NCBI GenBank assembly: GCA_026982415.1
Contig: JALSHE010000001.1
Coordinates: forward strand, 52,273 to 116,272
Length of the DNA stretch: 64,000 bases
Reading direction: 5' to 3'
Source: Robiginitomaculum sp.
GTDB taxonomy: Bacteria > Pseudomonadota > Alphaproteobacteria > Caulobacterales > Maricaulaceae
In this document: positions 8,405 to 18,830 of the stretch, piece after piece
How the letters are laid out: each line of letters begins with the position of its first letter
Numbering within the stretch: position 1 is the stretch's first letter
The notes under the pieces: model-generated
Database searches by the model: none
Told to the model about the DNA's origin: nothing
Seen by the model: the letters and a program-made list of their open reading frames with translations, nothing else
Position numbers and translations under genes: made by a program

Positions 8405-10018
8405 ATGACCACAAAAACTTATGACGCAATTATTATCGGGGCAGGGCATAACGGGCTTGTGTGTGCTTATTATTTGGCGCGAAAGGGGCTGTCGGTATGT
8501 GTGCTAGAACGGTCGGATGCTGTGGGCGGGGCGGCGATAACCGAGAAGTTTTACCAAGATGCGTCCGGGGGGTTTCGTAATTCTGTGGCTAGTTATACAG
8601 TGTCTTTGCTCCAACCCAAAGTCATTCGCGATATGCAGCTTGAGAAACACGGGCTAAAAGTCGTGCTGCGCAAGGTGGATAATTATTTACCGCTAGATAA
8701 TGACTATTTAGTGGCGGGTAGGGACGGGCTGACCCTGCGCGAAATCGCCCGCCATAGCGAGAAAGACGCGGTAGCTTATCCGCGCTACCAAGCTACTTTG
8801 GACGGTATTGTTAGTTTGCTCAAGCAATTTTTGTTGGTCTCGCCGCCCAATATGGGCGGGGGGCTTGCTGATGTTCTGGCTTTGCTGAAAGCGGGCAATA
8901 AAATGCGTAAATTGTCCACAGAGACCCAGCGCGATTTGCTGAACTTTTTCACCAAGTCGGCCACAGAGATTCTGGATCAGTATTTCGAGTGCGACGCGGT
9001 GAAAGCTTTGTTTGGTTTTGATGCTATTGTCGGTCATTTTGCCAGCCCCAACGAACCCGGCTCGGCCTATGTATTGTTGCACCATGTGTTCGGCGAAGCT
9101 GCGGGCGTGCCGGGCGCCTGGGGGCATGCCATAGGCGGCATGGGCGCAATAACGCAGGCGATGCAAAGAGCATGCGAAGCGCAGGGTGTAGAGATTATCA
9201 CGGACTGCCCGGTTGAGGCAATAATATGCGCCAAAGGCAAAGTAAGCGAAGTGCGAACTAAACAACTCCGTTACAAAACTAATTTAGTCATTTCATCAGT
9301 CCACCCGAAAATTCTGTTTGAACATTTGGTCGACGCGGATGATTTACCCGCAGATTTTCGCACCCGCATCAAAAACTACAAATCCCATTCCGGTACGTTT
9401 CGGATGAACGTAGCGCTCAGTGAATTGCCTAAATTCACCAATGCGCCAACCAAAAAACCAGAGAGCGCAGACTATCTAACTTCCGGTATCATCATCGCGC
9501 CGAGCCTTGAATATATGGACGAAGCCTGGCTCACTGCCAAAGCCAAAGGCTGGTCGGACGAACCGATCATTGAAATGCTAATCCCGTCGACGCTCGACGA
9601 TACGCTCGCCCCGAAAGGCAAGCATGTAGCGAGCTTGTTTTGTCAGCAATTTTCCTATGACCTGCCAGATAATTTGAGCTGGGATGATGTGAGCGGGCAA
9701 GTCGCCGACCACATTATCAACACAGTCGATAAATACGCCCCCGGCTTCGCGGGGTCCGTACTCGGTCGGCAAGTCCTGTCCCCCCTCGACCTAGAGCGCA
9801 AATTCGCTCTGATCGGCGGCGATATATTCCATGGCCGTATGAGCCTTGACCAGTTATTCTCCGCCCGCCCTGTCCTAGGCCACGGCGCATACCGCTCCCC
9901 CATAAAAGGCCTCTATATGTGCGGCTCCGGCACCCATCCCGGCGGCGGCGTAACAGGCGCCCCCGGCCACAATGCAGCACAGGTGATTTTGAAGGATAGG
10001 CGATTCTTACGCTTGTGA
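8405..10018 (+). CDS. FAD-dependent oxidoreductase, PYROXD2/phytoene-desaturase-like
   Basis: 537-aa flavoprotein. The N-terminal Rossmann dinucleotide site DAIIIGAGHNGLVCAYYLA is followed by the ERSDAVGGAA loop that contacts FAD. The C-terminus has the second FAD motif GLYMCGSGTHPGGGVTGAPG. This combination marks the NAD(P)/FAD-dependent oxidoreductase group that includes human PYROXD2 and bacterial carotenoid-desaturase relatives; the substrate is unknown. No signal peptide. The closely following TPP riboswitch starts 27 bases after the stop and belongs to the next transcription unit. Confidence 0.9.
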   Translation: MTTKTYDAIIIGAGHNGLVCAYYLARKGLSVCVLERSDAVGGAAITEKFYQDASGGFRNSVASYTVSLLQPKVIRDMQLEKHGLKVVLRKVDNYLPLDNDYLVAGRDGLTLREIARHSEKDAVAYPRYQATLDGIVSLLKQFLLVSPPNMGGGLADVLALLKAGNKMRKLSTETQRDLLNFFTKSATEILDQYFECDAVKALFGFDAIVGHFASPNEPGSAYVLLHHVFGEAAGVPGAWGHAIGGMGAITQAMQRACEAQGVEIITDCPVEAIICAKGKVSEVRTKQLRYKTNLVISSVHPKILFEHLVDADDLPADFRTRIKNYKSHSGTFRMNVALSELPKFTNAPTKKPESADYLTSGIIIAPSLEYMDEAWLTAKAKGWSDEPIIEMLIPSTLDDTLAPKGKHVASLFCQQFSYDLPDNLSWDDVSGQVADHIINTVDKYAPGFAGSVLGRQVLSPLDLERKFALIGGDIFHGRMSLDQLFSARPVLGHGAYRSPIKGLYMCGSGTHPGGGVTGAPGHNAAQVILKDRRFLRL

Positions 10019-10044
10019 GTTACGTTTAACCGTGCCATAATCGC

Positions 10045-10147
10045 CATTCCGAGGGGTGCTGGCATTGCTGGCTGAGACTTACCCTTAAGATTCCGAAGCG
10101 GAGTCTGGCAACTTGATCTGGCTAATACCAGCGGAAGGACGGGAATG
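10045..10147 (+). promoter_or_regulatory. TPP riboswitch (THI element)
   Basis: The conserved THI-box cores are present in order: GAGGGGTGC at the 5' side, GGCTGAGACTTACCC for the pyrimidine-binding arm, then AACTTGATCTGGCTAATACC and AGCGGAAGGA for the pyrophosphate arm. P1 is formed by CATTCC (10045-10050) and GGAATG (10142-10147). The last three bases of that 3' strand are the ATG of the gene at 10145, and the only ribosome-binding-like sequence (GGAAGGA) is inside the aptamer's conserved 3' strand. Ligand binding should therefore hide both start codon and ribosome site, which would block translation when TPP is plentiful. No separate expression platform or T-run is visible. Confidence 0.93.
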
Positions 10148-10906
10148 TTTGTAGGACGCCTCATAGCGTTATTGGGTTTACTGTGCGTAGTTTTAGCTGC
10201 TCCAGCATGCGCGCGCGAAACGGCGCCTGCTTGTCAGGACATCCGCTATATAAAAACCAGTTTCACAGTCTGTAAATTCTCCGCAAAGTCATCAGAAATC
10301 CGTACCTTTTTAAATGCTGATAACGGCAAGCCATATGCCAATTTCTCGGCACTGAAAACGAGGTTGGCGGCCAAAAACCAAACACTGGTTTTTGCCATGA
10401 ACGGCGGCATGTACAAAGAAGACCGCAGTGCCGCAGGGCTATATATAGAAAACGGTGTAGAGATAAAATCGCTCAATACCAATAAAGGCCCCGGTAATTT
10501 TCACATGATGCCCAATGGTGTGTTTTATGTTGGCAAGGGGGGGGCAGGTGTGCTCAGAAGCGATGTCTATGCACATATGAAACTTGGTGTCAAAGTCCAT
10601 TCGGCCACTCAATCCGGGCCAATGCTGGTGATAGACGGTAAACTACACCCCAAGTTCAATATTGGGAGCACATCAATACATATCCGCAACGGGGTCGGGG
10701 TGGACGGTGACACTGTCTATTTCGCCGTAAGCAATGAGCGGGTAAATTTCCACACATTCGCTAGATTATTCAAAGACTATTTAAAAACCCCAAATGCCCT
10801 CTACCTAGACGGCGCGGTCAGCAAGCTCTACGCACCAGACCTAAACCGCAATGACATGGGCAGAGCTATGGGGCCGATAATAGCAGTAGTGGAGGAGGCG
10901 GAATGA
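10145..10906 (+). CDS. Phosphodiester glycosidase family protein, exported
   Basis: 253 aa with a signal peptide (MFVGRLIALLGLLCVVLAAPACA). The body matches the phosphodiester glycosidase (NAGPA-type) fold: FAMNGGMYKEDRSAAGLYIE, NGVFYVGKGGAG, SGPMLVIDGKLHP and ALYLDGAVSKLYAP. Relatives cleave sugar phosphodiesters, for example uncovering mannose 6-phosphate; the bacterial substrates are mostly unknown. It is the first gene after the TPP riboswitch and its start codon is part of the riboswitch P1 helix. A run of eight G lies at 10537-10544. The stop overlaps the next start by 4 bases (ATGA). Confidence 0.85.
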   Translation: MFVGRLIALLGLLCVVLAAPACARETAPACQDIRYIKTSFTVCKFSAKSSEIRTFLNADNGKPYANFSALKTRLAAKNQTLVFAMNGGMYKEDRSAAGLYIENGVEIKSLNTNKGPGNFHMMPNGVFYVGKGGAGVLRSDVYAHMKLGVKVHSATQSGPMLVIDGKLHPKFNIGSTSIHIRNGVGVDGDTVYFAVSNERVNFHTFARLFKDYLKTPNALYLDGAVSKLYAPDLNRNDMGRAMGPIIAVVEEAE

Positions 10907-11343
10907 CCCAAGATGAATTCAACGAATTTTGCGCATCGCTTCCCCATACGCTGTATGTCTGCCAATGGGGCGGGGCGGATGTCTGGAAGGTCGGTACGCC
11001 TGAGAAGAACAAGCTGTTTGTTGTTGGTGGTTGGAATAAACAAGAGGCGAAGAGGGAGCGTAGCGACCGACCGGGAAAAAACAATGACGACGGGAGCCAG
11101 TTCTGCACATCATTTAAATGCGGGGAAATCGCCTATGATTTCCTGCGCGATACCCCCGGTTGTCGCCCTGCGCCCTATCTGGCATCACGCGGTATGAAGT
11201 GGATACAAAGGATGACAAACGAGGGGGTGAGCGACGAAGAGTTGAAAAACTACCTGCGCGAAAGTTATAGGTTGGCGTCTCTGAACTTGACCAAGAAATT
11301 GCAGAAGGAATTGGGACTTAATCAGGGGGGTGGCGATGTTTAA
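10903..11343 (+). CDS. MmcQ/YjbR family protein with a charged insertion
   Basis: 146 aa. The sequence follows the YjbR/MmcQ pattern: MTQDEFNEFCASLP, VCQWGGADVWKVG, FVVGGWN, FKCGEIAYDFL, PAPYLASRGMKWIQ. YjbR homologues are about 115-120 aa and have a DNA-binding-like fold with no proven role. Here a segment of about 20 very charged residues (46-65, KQEAKRERSDRPGKNNDDGS) interrupts the strand after VGGWN. The encoding DNA (about 11038-11097) looks repeat-like. Coupled to the previous gene by an ATGA overlap. Confidence 0.85.
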   Translation: MTQDEFNEFCASLPHTLYVCQWGGADVWKVGTPEKNKLFVVGGWNKQEAKRERSDRPGKNNDDGSQFCTSFKCGEIAYDFLRDTPGCRPAPYLASRGMKWIQRMTNEGVSDEELKNYLRESYRLASLNLTKKLQKELGLNQGGGDV

Positions 11344-11376
11344 CGCGCGAATATACCTCCACCACCAAACTCATTC

Positions 11377-11484
11377 CCTGCGACCGCAGGAAGTCCCTCT
11401 TGGGGAAAGCGGAAATCCAGTTCAAATTATATGTGCGAGCATTGCTCGCTCTTTATTCGCTGGATACCCAGTCGTAGCTGGGTA
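11377..11484. repeat. Intergenic cluster of short palindromes
   Basis: The 165-base gap between two genes contains three stem-loops: CCTGCG/CGCAGG with a 2-base loop (11377-11390), GCGAGC-ATT-GCTCGC (11435-11449) and TACCCAG/CTGGGTA with a 6-base loop (11465-11484). AATCCAG at 11414-11420 can also pair with CTGGAT near 11460-11465. The composition is like dispersed intergenic palindromic elements of alphaproteobacteria. It could end or attenuate transcription from the TPP riboswitch before thiC. Confidence 0.45.
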
Positions 11485-11508
11485 TGAGCGGAGTTTGGGG
11501 AGAGTATT

Positions 11509-14002
<2,494 letters not shown>

Positions 14003-14181
14003 AGAGCTGGCGGGCTTGCACATCAAAAATGTACCGCCGCCTGTTTCAGATTTTATTGAACTGCGGACTGGTGTGGCTGGGGCGAAATATAAAATTCTGG
14101 GGCAATGGGGGTGAGCATGGCGTTTGCGGTTGATGTAGATATTACAATACGAAAATAACCAGTGAAGATTTCCCTGTTTGG

Positions 14182-14427
14182 TTGGGTTTTGATCTGACTG
14201 ACAGGCATGGGTATTGCCATGTATTTGAGGAAAAAGCTCCCGTCATTTTGTCTGAAAAGGAGGCCGTTCCTGAGAAATTCCCAAAAACAATCAAACTCAG
14301 ATGTAAGTTGATTGAAACCTGTGAAGATCATGTGATTATCAGCACTTTGGAGCCTTATAGCATTACCTCCAGTGAAGGCAAAAACCGTTTTGAGGTTTCA
14401 TCAAAACACATCCACGTGGTTGAATAA
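14182..14427 (+). CDS. Small hypothetical protein, start uncertain
   Basis: 81 residues if started at the TTG at 14182; the same frame is open from about 14130 but without ATG or GTG. The reading RYYNTKITSEDFPVWLGFDL seems to continue naturally upstream of the TTG, so the true protein may have lost its original start or be 5'-truncated. Between thiC and here lie two coding-like pieces in other frames: a GTG-started frame near 13991 of about 40 codons, and an ATG at 14116 giving MAFAVDVDITIRK. Family unknown. Confidence 0.45.
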   Translation: MGFDLTDRHGYCHVFEEKAPVILSEKEAVPEKFPKTIKLRCKLIETCEDHVIISTLEPYSITSSEGKNRFEVSSKHIHVVE

Positions 14428-14439
14428 GAGACCTATGCA

Positions 14440-14829
14440 ATGAATAAGTATTTGAAGCGATTAATCCCAGCCGCGAACGCCACGTCTCTTGTCGCGGCCT
14501 TGGGGCATATTATTGGCATCGCTATTGCGGGCGGTATTGGCTTGGAACTTGCCTATATCGCGGTCCTCACTTATTTTGTCGCTTTTATTGTGGCTGTGTC
14601 CGTTGGCGCAGTACTTCTCATTATGGTCGGGTTTTTCAGGCTGAATCTGCTATCCTCTCTATTGCTTTTCTTGATTGCCGTGCAAAGCGTTGCCGTAGGG
14701 CTGGAGGTGTATTTTTTTGAAATTGGTCTGGCAGATATTTCATGGCAATACGGTTTTATTTCTGTTCCGGTGACTCTCACGGCTTGGTATTTTTCCGTGT
14801 ACCATATTTGGAAACAGGGTGATGAATGA
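14440..14829 (+). CDS. Small membrane protein
   Basis: 129 aa, almost entirely hydrophobic. Four transmembrane segments are evident (about residues 13-33, 38-62, 65-87 and 98-120), separated by one or two charged residues each. There are no Cys and no recognised motif. It follows the small gene ending at 14427 by 12 bases and probably shares its transcript. Function unknown. Confidence 0.65.
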   Translation: MNKYLKRLIPAANATSLVAALGHIIGIAIAGGIGLELAYIAVLTYFVAFIVAVSVGAVLLIMVGFFRLNLLSSLLLFLIAVQSVAVGLEVYFFEIGLADISWQYGFISVPVTLTAWYFSVYHIWKQGDE

Positions 14830-14863
14830 CGTATGATGCGCCCGTCAATCTTGCCCGTAAATT

Positions 14864-15520
14864 TTACTTGTTCTTTATGGCTTCAAGAGCCTCAAGTGTC
14901 TCAACTTTATGGGTTCTACATATGGGGCTTTCTAGCCCGTCGTAGAAAAAAATCGAACCGGTCCAGCCCTTTTGCAAAGGTTCGGCGCACACTGGATGTT
15001 TGAGATAACTTGTATCCTCTTTCCTGCCACCAGCCGCTTTCCATGCTGCAACGAGACTCGGCCAAATTGCATGATATTTTTTCAGTTGATCCCAGTAATA
15101 ATAAGACTTGAACAATACGGGTTTGGCATCAGCGCCGTAAGACTCGTAGAGCCGTGACAAATCCTTTACGTGCAGCTCGCAATCGTTAATTTGCTTGACT
15201 GTAAGAGCCTCTTCGCCCGAGCCGTGCCAGTAATCAAAGCAATACTGCATCGGTTTATAATCGGGTTCTTGTTGCCAGCCCAGCATGGCAAAAGTTTGTT
15301 GCTGCCCGAATGTTTCGATCAAATCCTTGGCCATAGTTTCGGAATAGGTTTTAAGGTTTTCGGCTGACATGCCGATACCAGTCGTCAAGTCTCCTTGGAT
15401 TTTTTCCTGATCGGCTGCTTGGCCTGGGGTGGACGGGGCTTCAGCAGACCCCCCGCAAGCCGCCAGTAGACAATAAAATATGATCCATATGTTTTTCTTC
15501 GGCACCATATACATTTCCAA
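14864..15520 (-). CDS. Putative lipoprotein
   Basis: 218 aa. A short N-terminus, MVPKKNIWIIFYCLLAAC (from the internal Met5), forms a lipoprotein signal with LAAC, so the start may be the ATG 12 bases downstream of the one given. Residues after the Cys are Gly/Ser/Ala/Pro-rich, like a linker. The body is alpha-helical and aromatic-rich (FKSYYYWDQLKKYHAIWPSL) and has four more Cys that could pair in the periplasm. No family recognised. Confidence 0.65.
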   Translation of the reverse strand: MEMYMVPKKNIWIIFYCLLAACGGSAEAPSTPGQAADQEKIQGDLTTGIGMSAENLKTYSETMAKDLIETFGQQQTFAMLGWQQEPDYKPMQYCFDYWHGSGEEALTVKQINDCELHVKDLSRLYESYGADAKPVLFKSYYYWDQLKKYHAIWPSLVAAWKAAGGRKEDTSYLKHPVCAEPLQKGWTGSIFFYDGLESPICRTHKVETLEALEAIKNK

Positions 15521-15633
15521 TCATAAAAGTGATGGCATCATCACATTAACAAGATAATGCAGACATTTGGGTGGGGGTAAGTTATAAGCACCAATGTCTC
15601 ACGGTTTCTACAATTATATTGGAAAGTTAGCAA

Positions 15634-16161
15634 ATGGCGAATGACACATTCGAACGCGGTTTTGCAGATTGGGGGCGCCGCGCTGTTTCTCTTAATCAGA
15701 AACTTATGCCGTTCGTCAATGCTAATATTGACATCACTACTGACGACTGGCTAGAGAAATTAACGCGCCGCCCGCACCCGGCGGACATGTCGGGTTTACG
15801 CTTGCCAATCGAAACACTGTTCGGCGAAATAGTAAAACAATTCGAGTTTTATAATTCGGAACAGCGCCAACAGATTATTGATTTGATGTATCAAAATGAT
15901 GCCTTGATGTATGCGGCGAGCATCGCTGCTGATCGCAATACAAGTGGTGGGTTTCGCAAATATATGATATTATTTGTGATAGCTGATCAGGGCAAAGATA
16001 CGCGCGATGCAATGCTCGCCCTAGAGAGTTACCATGCAGATGCTGAAGTATTGGGTTTTGACGTAAGTGCAATTTTCAAGGAAATGACGGAGATTGCTAG
16101 CAGGCAGGATAAGTTTGGCTGGGGCAGCACGCGTGATTTGTTCCTTAAATATATAAAATGA
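15634..16161 (+). CDS. Hypothetical cytoplasmic protein
   Basis: 175 aa, helical, no signal and no Cys. Distinctive parts are ERGFADWGRRAVSLNQKLMP and FGWGSTRDLFLKYIK at the two ends. A GGAAAG-like site precedes the ATG. I do not recognise the family. It is followed 19 bases later by another small gene in the same direction, which suggests a two-gene unit. Confidence 0.6.
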   Translation: MANDTFERGFADWGRRAVSLNQKLMPFVNANIDITTDDWLEKLTRRPHPADMSGLRLPIETLFGEIVKQFEFYNSEQRQQIIDLMYQNDALMYAASIAADRNTSGGFRKYMILFVIADQGKDTRDAMLALESYHADAEVLGFDVSAIFKEMTEIASRQDKFGWGSTRDLFLKYIK

Positions 16162-16180
16162 GATTTCATAAGAAAGATAT

Positions 16181-16471
16181 ATGGAAAACAACCTGACAAA
16201 TAATTTGAGACACACCTTGAAAGAGTGGACTGAAATTGATGTGGCTGCGTTTCACCTAGGCGTAGCACTCGGGATTATTCCGCCACTTTCAGATGAAAAA
16301 GACATATATAATTTCGGCGGCAAGAAATGGATGTTTTGGAGCGAAAACCCTTTAGGGAATCTGTTGTTTGACCTTCTTGAAAACTTGGTAAAACTCGACA
16401 TTTTAGAAAAGCATAAAGGTGATAACCAACTTTTTCGCTGGAACCCAAGTTATAAATGGGATGATTTGTAA
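16181..16471 (+). CDS. Small hypothetical protein
   Basis: 96 aa, rich in Leu, Trp and Asn, soluble. It contains MENNLTNNLRHTLKEWTEID, a LGIIPPLSD loop and the aromatic C-terminus FRWNPSYKWDDL. The size and lack of motif are similar to many immunity-type or phage-defence small proteins, but nothing supports a specific role. Follows 15634-16161 in the same direction after a 19-base gap with GAAAGATAT upstream. Confidence 0.55.
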   Translation: MENNLTNNLRHTLKEWTEIDVAAFHLGVALGIIPPLSDEKDIYNFGGKKWMFWSENPLGNLLFDLLENLVKLDILEKHKGDNQLFRWNPSYKWDDL

Positions 16472-16581
16472 ATGCTCGGAATTGACTGATGCGTAAAACC
16501 TGTTTTGCTCCCCTCAGCCCCTACGCAGTAAAAGAATGTTGGAACTATCTCAAGGTTGCTGGATATCTGCGACCTATAGCA

Positions 16582-16729
16582 TTTCGCGTTTAATCAGGTT
16601 CACAATTACCATATTGTCATCCCGGACTTGACCCGGGATCTCATAGGGTGCGGCGAGTACGAGACCCCGGATCAAGTCCGGGGGCAGGGATAAAATATTT
16701 ATTAAAATTGAACCCAATTAAACGCGAAA
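16582..16729. repeat. Nested palindromic repeat element
   Basis: Perfect outer arms TTTCGCGTTTAAT (16582-16594) and ATTAAACGCGAAA (16717-16729) enclose an inner inverted pair: CCCGGACTTGACCCGGGATC and, inverted, GATCAAGTCCGGG preceded by GAGACCCCG. The inner pair has about two mismatches. The inner part is a sequence type very common between alphaproteobacterial genes. It separates 16181-16471 from the convergent nucleoside transporter gene and may serve as a bidirectional terminator or a dispersed repeat. Confidence 0.6.
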
Positions 16730-16739
16730 CACTCTAATT

Positions 16740-18032
16740 TTACCCAAGCGGGTTCATGCCCATTAGGGCGGCGATCCATAGGGCTATACCGACGAGGGCT
16801 GCGCTGGTGAAATTGGATAGGGAACCTGCCAGCAGGGACTTCATACCCATTTTGGATATTTCTTGCTTGCGCTCTGGTAAAACTGCGCCAAGTCCCGCCA
16901 TCAAAATACCGACCCCGACAAAATTCGCGAAACCGCAAAGTGCCACGGTAATGGCGACTTGGCCTTGCAAAGAGAAATTAGCCATATCTTGGGTGAAGTT
17001 TAAATAGGCGAGAAATTCATTGGCGACCAGTTTTTCACCTAGGAACGGGCCGGCGGCTAGGACTTCATTGGCAGGCACACCTATCAGCCAAGCAATGGGC
17101 GCGAAAATATAGCCAAATACGGTGGACAGAGAAAATTCGGGATAGCCAAACCAGCTACCTATACCGCCAAAAATACCGTTGACCAATGCGATGACAGCCA
17201 CAAAGGCGATGATTACGGCGATTACGTTGAGCATGATTGTTAGACCCGTGAGCGCGCCAGTTGTCGCGGCTTCAATAAGGTTGGTGGCTTTATTTGGGTC
17301 TTCTTTGGTGTCTTTAAAGCTGGCTATATCAAATGGCTCTTCGGTCTCTGGTATCAATAACTTTCCCATCAAAAGCCCGCCTGGTGCCGCCATAAAAGAA
17401 GCAATGATCAAAAGCTTGCCGTCAACCCCTAAGGACATATAGACCACTAAAACAGTGCCCGCGATAGACGCCATACCACACGACATAACGGTGAACAATT
17501 GCGAGCGGGTCATGTTTTTAAGGTAGGGCAAAATAGCCAAAGGTGCCTCGACCATACCGACAAAAATACTGGCGGCGGATACAGTAGATTCGAGTCGAGA
17601 CGCCCCGGTAACAAACCGCACAACCCCGCCGATGACTTTAATCACCAAATCCATAATGCGCAGGTGAAATAAAATGGCGAACAAAGTCGCCAGGAAAATA
17701 ATGATCGGGAAGACTTGGAACGCCAATATCGTGCCAACACCTTGTCGGCCTGCTGCAGGTGCCAATACGCCCTCCATAGTGCCCCAATTGGACAGCTCGC
17801 CAAACACGAAATACATGCCTTCATTTGCGAATTTTATCACATGGGTGATAGCACCCGTGACTTTGTTGAGGATAGTGGTGCCAAACGGAATAGCCAAGGC
17901 GAGCAAGGCTATGGTGAATTGCAAACCCAATGTCCGGCCTGCATTTTTGTAATTAATCTTGTCCCGTGCTTCGGAAAGCCATACGGCAATCCCCACGAAT
18001 ACGATAACCCCTAATATATTGGCAATTGGCAT
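16740..18032 (-). CDS. Concentrative nucleoside transporter (NupC/CNT family)
   Basis: Inner-membrane nucleoside symporter driven by H+ or Na+. The ATG at 18032 is chosen because CTGGGGATA lies just upstream; a TTG seven codons earlier is less likely. 430 aa with about 10 hydrophobic helices. Family marks: LAFQVFPIIIFLATLFAILF, RLESTVSAASIFVGMVEAPL (the substrate-site helix), MSCGMASIAGTVLVVYMSLG and VCGFANFVGVGILMAGLG-like ending (ALCGFANFVGVGILMAGLG). Gene stands alone between a palindromic repeat and ssrA. Confidence 0.92.
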   Translation of the reverse strand: MPIANILGVIVFVGIAVWLSEARDKINYKNAGRTLGLQFTIALLALAIPFGTTILNKVTGAITHVIKFANEGMYFVFGELSNWGTMEGVLAPAAGRQGVGTILAFQVFPIIIFLATLFAILFHLRIMDLVIKVIGGVVRFVTGASRLESTVSAASIFVGMVEAPLAILPYLKNMTRSQLFTVMSCGMASIAGTVLVVYMSLGVDGKLLIIASFMAAPGGLLMGKLLIPETEEPFDIASFKDTKEDPNKATNLIEAATTGALTGLTIMLNVIAVIIAFVAVIALVNGIFGGIGSWFGYPEFSLSTVFGYIFAPIAWLIGVPANEVLAAGPFLGEKLVANEFLAYLNFTQDMANFSLQGQVAITVALCGFANFVGVGILMAGLGAVLPERKQEISKMGMKSLLAGSLSNFTSAALVGIALWIAALMGMNPLG

Positions 18033-18126
18033 ATTATCCCCAGTTTGTTTCAAATTATTATTTTAAAAATTATTGGGAAATATTAAGCGCGGGGCAGGGC
18101 GTTTGTAAAGTCGGATAAAGATAAAA

Positions 18127-18181
18127 GTGTAGGGTTTCTGTTGCCAGCTACCCCCGAAGCCCGCTTTGTCGTCTGAAGGGC
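18127..18181 (-). repeat. Partial duplicate of the 3' part of ssrA
   Basis: About 55 bases match 18273-18326, the final pseudoknot-forming segment of the tmRNA coding piece, on the same strand. The shared core covers GGGCTTCGGGGGTAGCTGGC and CAACAGAAACCC. The GCCC/GGGC stem is kept, but the second stem is shortened because CCCCC has become CCCTA. In both copies the segment is followed by a T-rich stretch (CACTTTCATTTTA and CACTTTTATCTTTA). The 90 bases between the copies carry two strong hairpins: 18193-18213 (ACAATCGAT-TTT-ATCGATTGT) and 18227-18240 (CATCGC-TT-GCGATG). Confidence 0.75.
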
Positions 18182-18272
18182 GCGCAGTGACCACAATCGA
18201 TTTTATCGATTGTAACGTAGCGCAGTCATCGCTTGCGATGGCTGACCCTTTTATCAGGAACATAAAATGAAA

Positions 18273-18606
18273 GTGGGGGTTTCTGTTGCCAGCTACCCCC
18301 GAAGCCCGCCTAACCGTCTGAAGGGCTAGGAGTTAAAGTCGAGAATGCTCGAACTGCTTACGCAGCCAAAGCGAACTCTTCAGTGTTGTTATCATTAGCA
18401 ACTACTGTAATTGGGCATTTATCGGTACCCATCCGGACGAAAGCTAACATTTTTACACGTCTGTCGATACTATTTCGGCCCCATCAGAAACGGCTCCTAT
18501 ACCCAAAAAGGATAGATGAAGAGCCGCTTGTGGTGGAGCCGCCGGGTACCGCCCCCGGGTCCAGCCCGCTTATTACATGCGCGTTTATCGTCATAGTCGA
18601 ACAAGT
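18273..18606 (-). ncRNA. ssrA: tmRNA, circularly permuted two-piece form
   Basis: Rescues stalled ribosomes and tags their products. The gene order on the minus strand is acceptor piece (about 18606-18531, with encoded CCA ending at 18531), intervening segment (18530-18483), then coding piece from 18482. The coding-piece 5' end GGGGCCG pairs with CGGCTCC of the acceptor piece (one G-U), forming the tRNA-like acceptor stem. The tag frame at 18399-18358 reads ANDNNTEEFALAA then TAA, close to the Caulobacter tag. The remaining sequence forms a pseudoknot (AGCCC/GGGCT and GGGGGT/ACCCCC). The 5' and 3' boundaries of each piece are estimates. Confidence 0.95.
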
Positions 18607-18616
18607 CGACAAGACT

Positions 18617-18644
18617 AACATAAGCATGAAATGTAAAAATTCAA
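18617..18644 (-). promoter_or_regulatory. Probable ssrA promoter
   Basis: On the minus strand TTGAAT (18644-18639) and TATGTT (18622-18617) are separated by 16 bases, a housekeeping sigma-70 type arrangement. The -10 ends about 10 bases before the estimated 5' end of the tmRNA acceptor piece. Confidence 0.55.
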
Positions 18645-18739
18645 TCACTGTTTCGTAAAATCAACCATCTTTAATTTTTTGCTGTTTTCACCTCCAAGGG
18701 TGAATGAGGAGTAGATCGGTCAAATAATTGAGTGCCATA

Positions 18740-18771
18740 AAAGCCCGCTTTGCAATCTCAATGCGGGCTTT
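18740..18771 (-). terminator. Rho-independent terminator after trxA
   Basis: Perfect 9-bp stem AAAGCCCGC (18740-18748) and GCGGGCTTT (18763-18771) with a 14-base loop. The arms supply A/T flanks on both strands, so it may work in either direction. It lies 60 bases after the trxA stop and before the ssrA promoter, isolating the two units. Confidence 0.8.
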
Positions 18772-18830
18772 ACTATTGGAAACATGTGTTTGAAAGTAAG
18801 GGGTTGAGCTTAAAGTCAGATGATCTGAGT

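Noticed and set aside
18383..18658. 91-codon plus-strand frame with VEPPGTAPGSSPLITCAF
   Set aside because: It is antisense to the tmRNA acceptor piece; the RNA gene explains the sequence.
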